Below, in pieces: positions 60,865 through 64,000 of a stretch of 64,000 bases of DNA. Position numbers and translations under genes: made by a program. Each line of letters starts with the position of its first letter. Position 1 is the first letter of the stretch. The notes below the pieces were generated by a model. It did no database searches, was not told the origin of the DNA, and worked only from the letters and a program-made list of their open reading frames with translations. The stretch is from CBDCVD01 sp965224015 (GTDB lineage: Bacteria > Pseudomonadota > Alphaproteobacteria > Rhizobiales > CBDCVD01): NCBI GenBank assembly GCA_965224015.1, contig OZ245032.1, forward strand, positions 2,108,001 to 2,172,000, written 5' to 3'.

Positions 60865-62280
60865 ATGGGTGAACCACGGATTGTCATTATTGGTGCCGGA
60901 CTTGCTGGGATTGCCACGGCCTATTATCTCGTGATCAGACACGGGATCCGTGACATCCGATTGGTTGATGCAATGGCACCCATGGCCTTTACGTCGGCCC
61001 AATCGGGGGATAATTATCGCAATTGGTGGCCGCATCCTTCAATGGTTGCCCTGAGTACCCGCAGCATTGACCTGATGGAGGACATCGCTCGCACCGACAA
61101 CAACCGCATTGCCATGACGCGGCGCGGCTATGCGCTGGCAACCCGGCGCACGCACATCGACGACTGGCTTGAAGAGCTGCGCATTGGTTTTGCTGATAAT
61201 TTTGAAAGCGCGGTGCGGTTTCACCCGCGCAACAGCGCCACCTATCGTAAATCCCCGCGTCAATCGAATTGGCAGGACGCCCCCGAGGGTATCGATGTCC
61301 TGTGCCACCGTGATGTGGTCAGCAAGGTGTTTCCCAGTTTTGACAAGGCGATCAATACCGTTATTCATGTCCGTCGCGCCGGAGCCGTCGATGGCTATCA
61401 GCTTGGGACATATATGTTGGACGTTGCCCGCAGTGAGGGGGCACGGGTTCAGCAGGGAACGGTGGTCGACATCGACCCGTTGAATGCGGGGGGGTTTACC
61501 CTGTTCCTCGATGGCCCTGACGGGCACGGCAATCTGTTTGCCGATCGCATCGTCAATGCCGCCGGCCCGTTTGCCGGCGAGATTGCCGGGATGCTCGGCA
61601 TCTGCCTGCCTGTGATCAATATCCTGCAACAGAAAATGGCTTTTGACGATGTGCTTGGCACCGTGCCGCGAGATTTGCCGTTTTCGGTCGATCTCGACGA
61701 ACAGGCCCTCGATTGGTCACCGGCCACCCGTGCATTGTTGGCTGAGGATGTATCCTATGGATGGTTGACCCAGGTGATGCCGGGCGGGGTCCACTGCCGC
61801 CCGGAGGGCGCCAGCACAGGGTGCCGGGTAAAACTCGGCTGGGCCTATAACGCAAGCCCTGCACCGCCTGCATTCGCTCCGCACCTTGATCCGCATTTTC
61901 CGGAAATTGTCCTGCGCGCCGCAGCACGCCTGCAGCCTTCTCTTAAAGCCTATAACGGCCAGCCGCCGCAAGGCACATCCCATTATGGCGGCTGGTATAC
62001 GATGACCGAGGAGAACTGGCCCCTGGTGGGACCGATGACCGCCACGGCTGCCAAAGGAAAAGCAAGTGGCGCTGATGTTGAGGCCTTTCCCCACGGGGCG
62101 TATATGGTGTGTGCGCTTTCTGGTTTTGGCACCATGTGCGCGTGCGCGTGTGGCGAGCTTTGCGCGGCGTGGGTTGCGGGTGCGCCGCTTCCTGCTTATG
62201 CGCCGCATTTCTCGCTGGCGCGCTATGCGGACGCGCCGCTCATGCGCCGCTTGCGTGGAGCCAGAAAGGGCATATTGTAG
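60865..62280 (+). CDS. DAO-type FAD-dependent oxidoreductase
   Basis: A 471-residue flavoprotein. The FAD fold is at the N terminus (IVIIGAGLAGIATAYYL, residues 6-22), with VDAMAPMAFTSAQSG after it, RIVNAAGPFAGEI in the middle, and SHYGGWYTMTEENWPLVGPM near the end, where the substrate and flavin meet. It probably oxidises an amine or imino acid. No clear ribosome site precedes ATG 60865. The stop codon TAG at 62278 is part of the first unit of a 9-bp tandem repeat. Confidence 0.85.
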   Translation: MGEPRIVIIGAGLAGIATAYYLVIRHGIRDIRLVDAMAPMAFTSAQSGDNYRNWWPHPSMVALSTRSIDLMEDIARTDNNRIAMTRRGYALATRRTHIDDWLEELRIGFADNFESAVRFHPRNSATYRKSPRQSNWQDAPEGIDVLCHRDVVSKVFPSFDKAINTVIHVRRAGAVDGYQLGTYMLDVARSEGARVQQGTVVDIDPLNAGGFTLFLDGPDGHGNLFADRIVNAAGPFAGEIAGMLGICLPVINILQQKMAFDDVLGTVPRDLPFSVDLDEQALDWSPATRALLAEDVSYGWLTQVMPGGVHCRPEGASTGCRVKLGWAYNASPAPPAFAPHLDPHFPEIVLRAAARLQPSLKAYNGQPPQGTSHYGGWYTMTEENWPLVGPMTATAAKGKASGADVEAFPHGAYMVCALSGFGTMCACACGELCAAWVAGAPLPAYAPHFSLARYADAPLMRRLRGARKGIL

Positions 62281-62372
62281 GCTTTGTAGGCTTTGTAGGC
62301 TTTGTAGGCTTTGTAGGCTTTGTAGGCTTTGTAGGCTTTGTAGGCTTTGTAGGCTTTGTAGGCTTTGTAGGC
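62277..62372 (+). repeat. 9-bp tandem repeat (GTAGGCTTT)n overlapping the oxidoreductase stop
   Basis: Ten perfect GTAGGCTTT units and a partial one (GTAGGC). The first unit supplies the stop codon of the FAD oxidoreductase. It lies between that gene and the convergent rpiA, 41 bases from the rpiA stop. Read in other frames it would give Gly-Phe-Val or Lys-Ala-Tyr runs, but no gene needs them. Confidence 0.95.
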
Positions 62373-62413
62373 GGCACGGAAGAAAGACTGCCGGGCCCCC
62401 TGACACACTCTAA

Positions 62414-63136
62414 CTATATTTCTGAAACAGGACGCGTCAGCCTATGCGCGGAGCCATCGGCACGCCCGATGACAATCGTGTCAGCCTCGCGGACAAAAAG
62501 TCCGTTTTCAACGACGCCGGGGATGGTGTTGAGAGCGCAAGTGAGTGTATTGGGGTAATCGACGCGGCCGATATGGCAATCAACAATGAAATTCCGGTTA
62601 TCGGTCACAAACGGCTTGTTCTCGCCACCGCGCAGTTCGATCCTGACGTTGTCAGCCCCGGATTCGGCGAGGGTGTCCACAATCAGTTGCCGGGTTGAAC
62701 GCCAACCAAACGGATTAACCTCAACGGGCAAAGGGAAGGCGCCAAGCGCATTAACAAGTTTGCTGTCGTCAATCAGCACCACCATCCGCCGCGAAGCCTG
62801 AGCCACGATCTTTTCGCGAGTGAGGCAGCCGCCGCCGCCCTTGATCATGCGAAACTCCGCATCCACTTCGTCGGCACCATCGACGGTCAAATCCAATTCG
62901 ACAACATCATTAAGGTCAATGAGGGCAATGGCATGGTCATGTGCCAGGGCCGCGGTCGCCTTTGACGAGGGCACCCCTGAGACGTTCAGACCGTCGGCAA
63001 CCCGCGCCCCCAACAGGCGTATAAATTGCTCCGCTGTGGAGCCTGAGCCTAACCCCAAACGCATGCCGTCCTTGACAAATGTATCGATTACATGGGCGGC
63101 CGCCGCGTGTTTGGCTTGATCACTGGAGCGTGTCAT
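62414..63136 (-). CDS. rpiA: ribose-5-phosphate isomerase A
   Basis: A 240-residue housekeeping isomerase of the pentose phosphate pathway. Segments are RLGLGSGSTAEQFIRLLG, DLTVDGADEVDAEFRMIKGG with catalytic Asp residues, GGCLTREKIVAQAS with Glu and Lys, and VEVNPFGW. The length fits. Its product pool meets the D-erythrose 4-phosphate made by the ery genes in the same pathway. It is 90 bases downstream of an Lrp-type regulator. Confidence 0.95.
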   Translation of the reverse strand: MTRSSDQAKHAAAAHVIDTFVKDGMRLGLGSGSTAEQFIRLLGARVADGLNVSGVPSSKATAALAHDHAIALIDLNDVVELDLTVDGADEVDAEFRMIKGGGGCLTREKIVAQASRRMVVLIDDSKLVNALGAFPLPVEVNPFGWRSTRQLIVDTLAESGADNVRIELRGGENKPFVTDNRNFIVDCHIGRVDYPNTLTCALNTIPGVVENGLFVREADTIVIGRADGSAHRLTRPVSEI

Positions 63137-63226
63137 GATTTAGGCATCTCTATAAACGGACATCTCTATAAACGGGCATCACCATCGCCGGCCCGCTCTG
63201 CAATAGATATTTCCATTTGCCAGGTT

Positions 63227-63718
63227 TCAGGTGCGCATTAAATAGGGGCGATTGACCACTTCGCGCAAGGCAAAGTTCGAATTGATCCGGTCCACGCCAG
63301 GCAGTCTTGACAGGTGTTGAGAATGCAACCGCGCAAAATCGGCCATATCCCGCGCCACAACCCGAAGCAGATAGTCGGCAGCCCCGGACATCAGATAACA
63401 CACGATAACATTGGGGATTGCGGTTACGGCTTGCTCGAAATTGTGCAAGTCTGTTTCACTCTGCCCTTTAAGCGAAATGGAGACAAGAACGGTCACCTGG
63501 CCGCCAAGCTTGCCAACGTTCAAACGCGCTTCATACCCGTCGATTACACCGCTGGCCTGCAGGATGGCGATTCGCCGTGAGCAAGCCGAAGGCGACAGGC
63601 CTACCAGTTCCGCCAACTCCACATTACTCAACCGGGCATTTTCCACCAGGTGAGCAAGTATGGAGTAATCAAGCGCATCCAACTTCGTTTGTTGTGATAT
63701 CATGTGCATTTCCATCAT
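63227..63718 (-). CDS. Lrp/AsnC-family transcriptional regulator
   Basis: A 163-residue regulator. The N-terminal helix-turn-helix is LSNVELAELVGLSPSACSRR at about 30-49, and the C-terminal RAM domain contains VTAIPNVIVCYLMSGAADYL. Such proteins sense amino acids. Several ATG codons (63718, 63715, 63709, 63703) are possible and no ribosome site decides. It is co-directional with rpiA, separated by a gap that holds a 17-base direct repeat around CATCTCTATAAACGG. Confidence 0.88.
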   Translation of the reverse strand: MMEMHMISQQTKLDALDYSILAHLVENARLSNVELAELVGLSPSACSRRIAILQASGVIDGYEARLNVGKLGGQVTVLVSISLKGQSETDLHNFEQAVTAIPNVIVCYLMSGAADYLLRVVARDMADFARLHSQHLSRLPGVDRINSNFALREVVNRPYLMRT

Positions 63719-63840
63719 TTAAGCACGTTTCCATCCATATTTAACGATTTTGTTCGTGAACTTGCAAGGACATTTCGTTCGCAATGCGCTAATAGTGGCT
63801 CCAGAGCGTTTCAGGACAATCCCGGTACGCTTCACACTTT

Positions 63841-63901
63841 GCTCTTTCGGTAACGGTTGCCCGTGACATGGTACCCTGCGGAAGGCCTACACCGAAAGAG
63901 C
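63841..63901. promoter_or_regulatory. inverted repeat upstream of the Lrp gene
   Basis: GCTCTTTCGGT and ACCGAAAGAGC face each other across 39 bases, with GGTAAC and GGTTACC nearby. It may be an operator or an attenuating stem. The remaining bases to 64000 show no gene. Confidence 0.4.
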
Positions 63902-64000
63902 GAAGGTTACCGCAATAGGTGCTGTATGCTATTGTGCTGTAGGCTATGTTGTTAAGAACAGATTAGGGTGTTCGTTCGTATTGTATTGGACGAAGCCAGG

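Noticed and set aside
61717..62408. Minus-strand frames with Lys-Ala-Tyr or Leu-Gln-Ser runs across the 9-bp array
   Set aside because: They are produced by the tandem repeat and by the antisense of the FAD oxidoreductase. No start context or conserved domain supports them.
1..64000. tRNA or rRNA genes
   Set aside because: I saw no tRNA-like cloverleaf with the usual GGTTCGAATCC-type arm and no rRNA text. A tRNAscan-SE run would settle this.

Overview
The window looks like a chromosomal segment from an alphaproteobacterium, most likely of the Hyphomicrobiales (Rhizobiales) lineage. This is inferred from an erythritol-type polyol cluster, a five-gene polyol/glycerol ABC transporter, an Omp25/31-like porin, a GTTC-N7-GTTC LexA box before uvrA, and the argB / pyrimidine nucleotidase / dapD gene order. 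No rRNA, tRNA, CRISPR array, transposase or phage gene was seen.

Positions 1-12.2 kb: the end of an aldo/keto reductase, then a long minus-strand operon. It holds a ribose-type ABC transporter (binding protein, permease, double ATPase, permease), a zinc alcohol dehydrogenase, a YjlB-like cupin, an aldehyde dehydrogenase and a GMC oxidoreductase. A divergent TetR regulator and a D-lyxose-isomerase-like gene follow. Together they look like uptake and stepwise oxidation of a sugar or polyol that I cannot name.

Positions 12.6-29.3 kb: a plus-strand polyol locus. It runs from a SorC/EryD-like regulator through a five-component ABC importer, EryA-like kinase, 2-hydroxyacid dehydrogenase, class II aldolase, EryB-like dehydrogenase, second class II aldolase and small FGGY kinase to EryC, TpiA2/EryH and RpiB/EryI. 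The core matches the Brucella/Rhizobium route from erythritol to D-erythrose 4-phosphate. The four extra enzymes suggest a second branch. An IclR regulator lies convergent at the end.

Positions 30-43.3 kb: dapD, a HAD nucleotidase and argB; a DUF1330/TetR pair with a shared palindrome; a secreted basic protein; an MscS channel, a universal stress protein and an SLC13 carrier; a compact NsrR / truncated haemoglobin / membrane protein operon with an NsrR-type palindrome; a racemase-family gene; and ssb.

Positions 43.3-64 kb: uvrA, an ABC-F ATPase, an FAH-family enzyme, a porin, a GFA-family protein, an SH3-domain protein, a D-amino-acid transaminase, purA, a D-cysteine desulfhydrase-like gene, a TauE/SafE permease, four tandem Flp pilins, an FAD oxidoreductase, rpiA and an Lrp regulator.

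Two non-coding features stand out. First, purA is bracketed by nine perfect parS (ParB-binding) sites; eight of them form an exact 49-bp tandem array at 56355-56746. Second, the window is peppered with dispersed repeats: a 103-bp element (R1, eleven full copies plus fragments), a roughly 230-280-bp hairpin element (R2, four copies), and shorter palindromic families (R3-R6). Three short tandem arrays (6, 9 and 13 bp) add to this.
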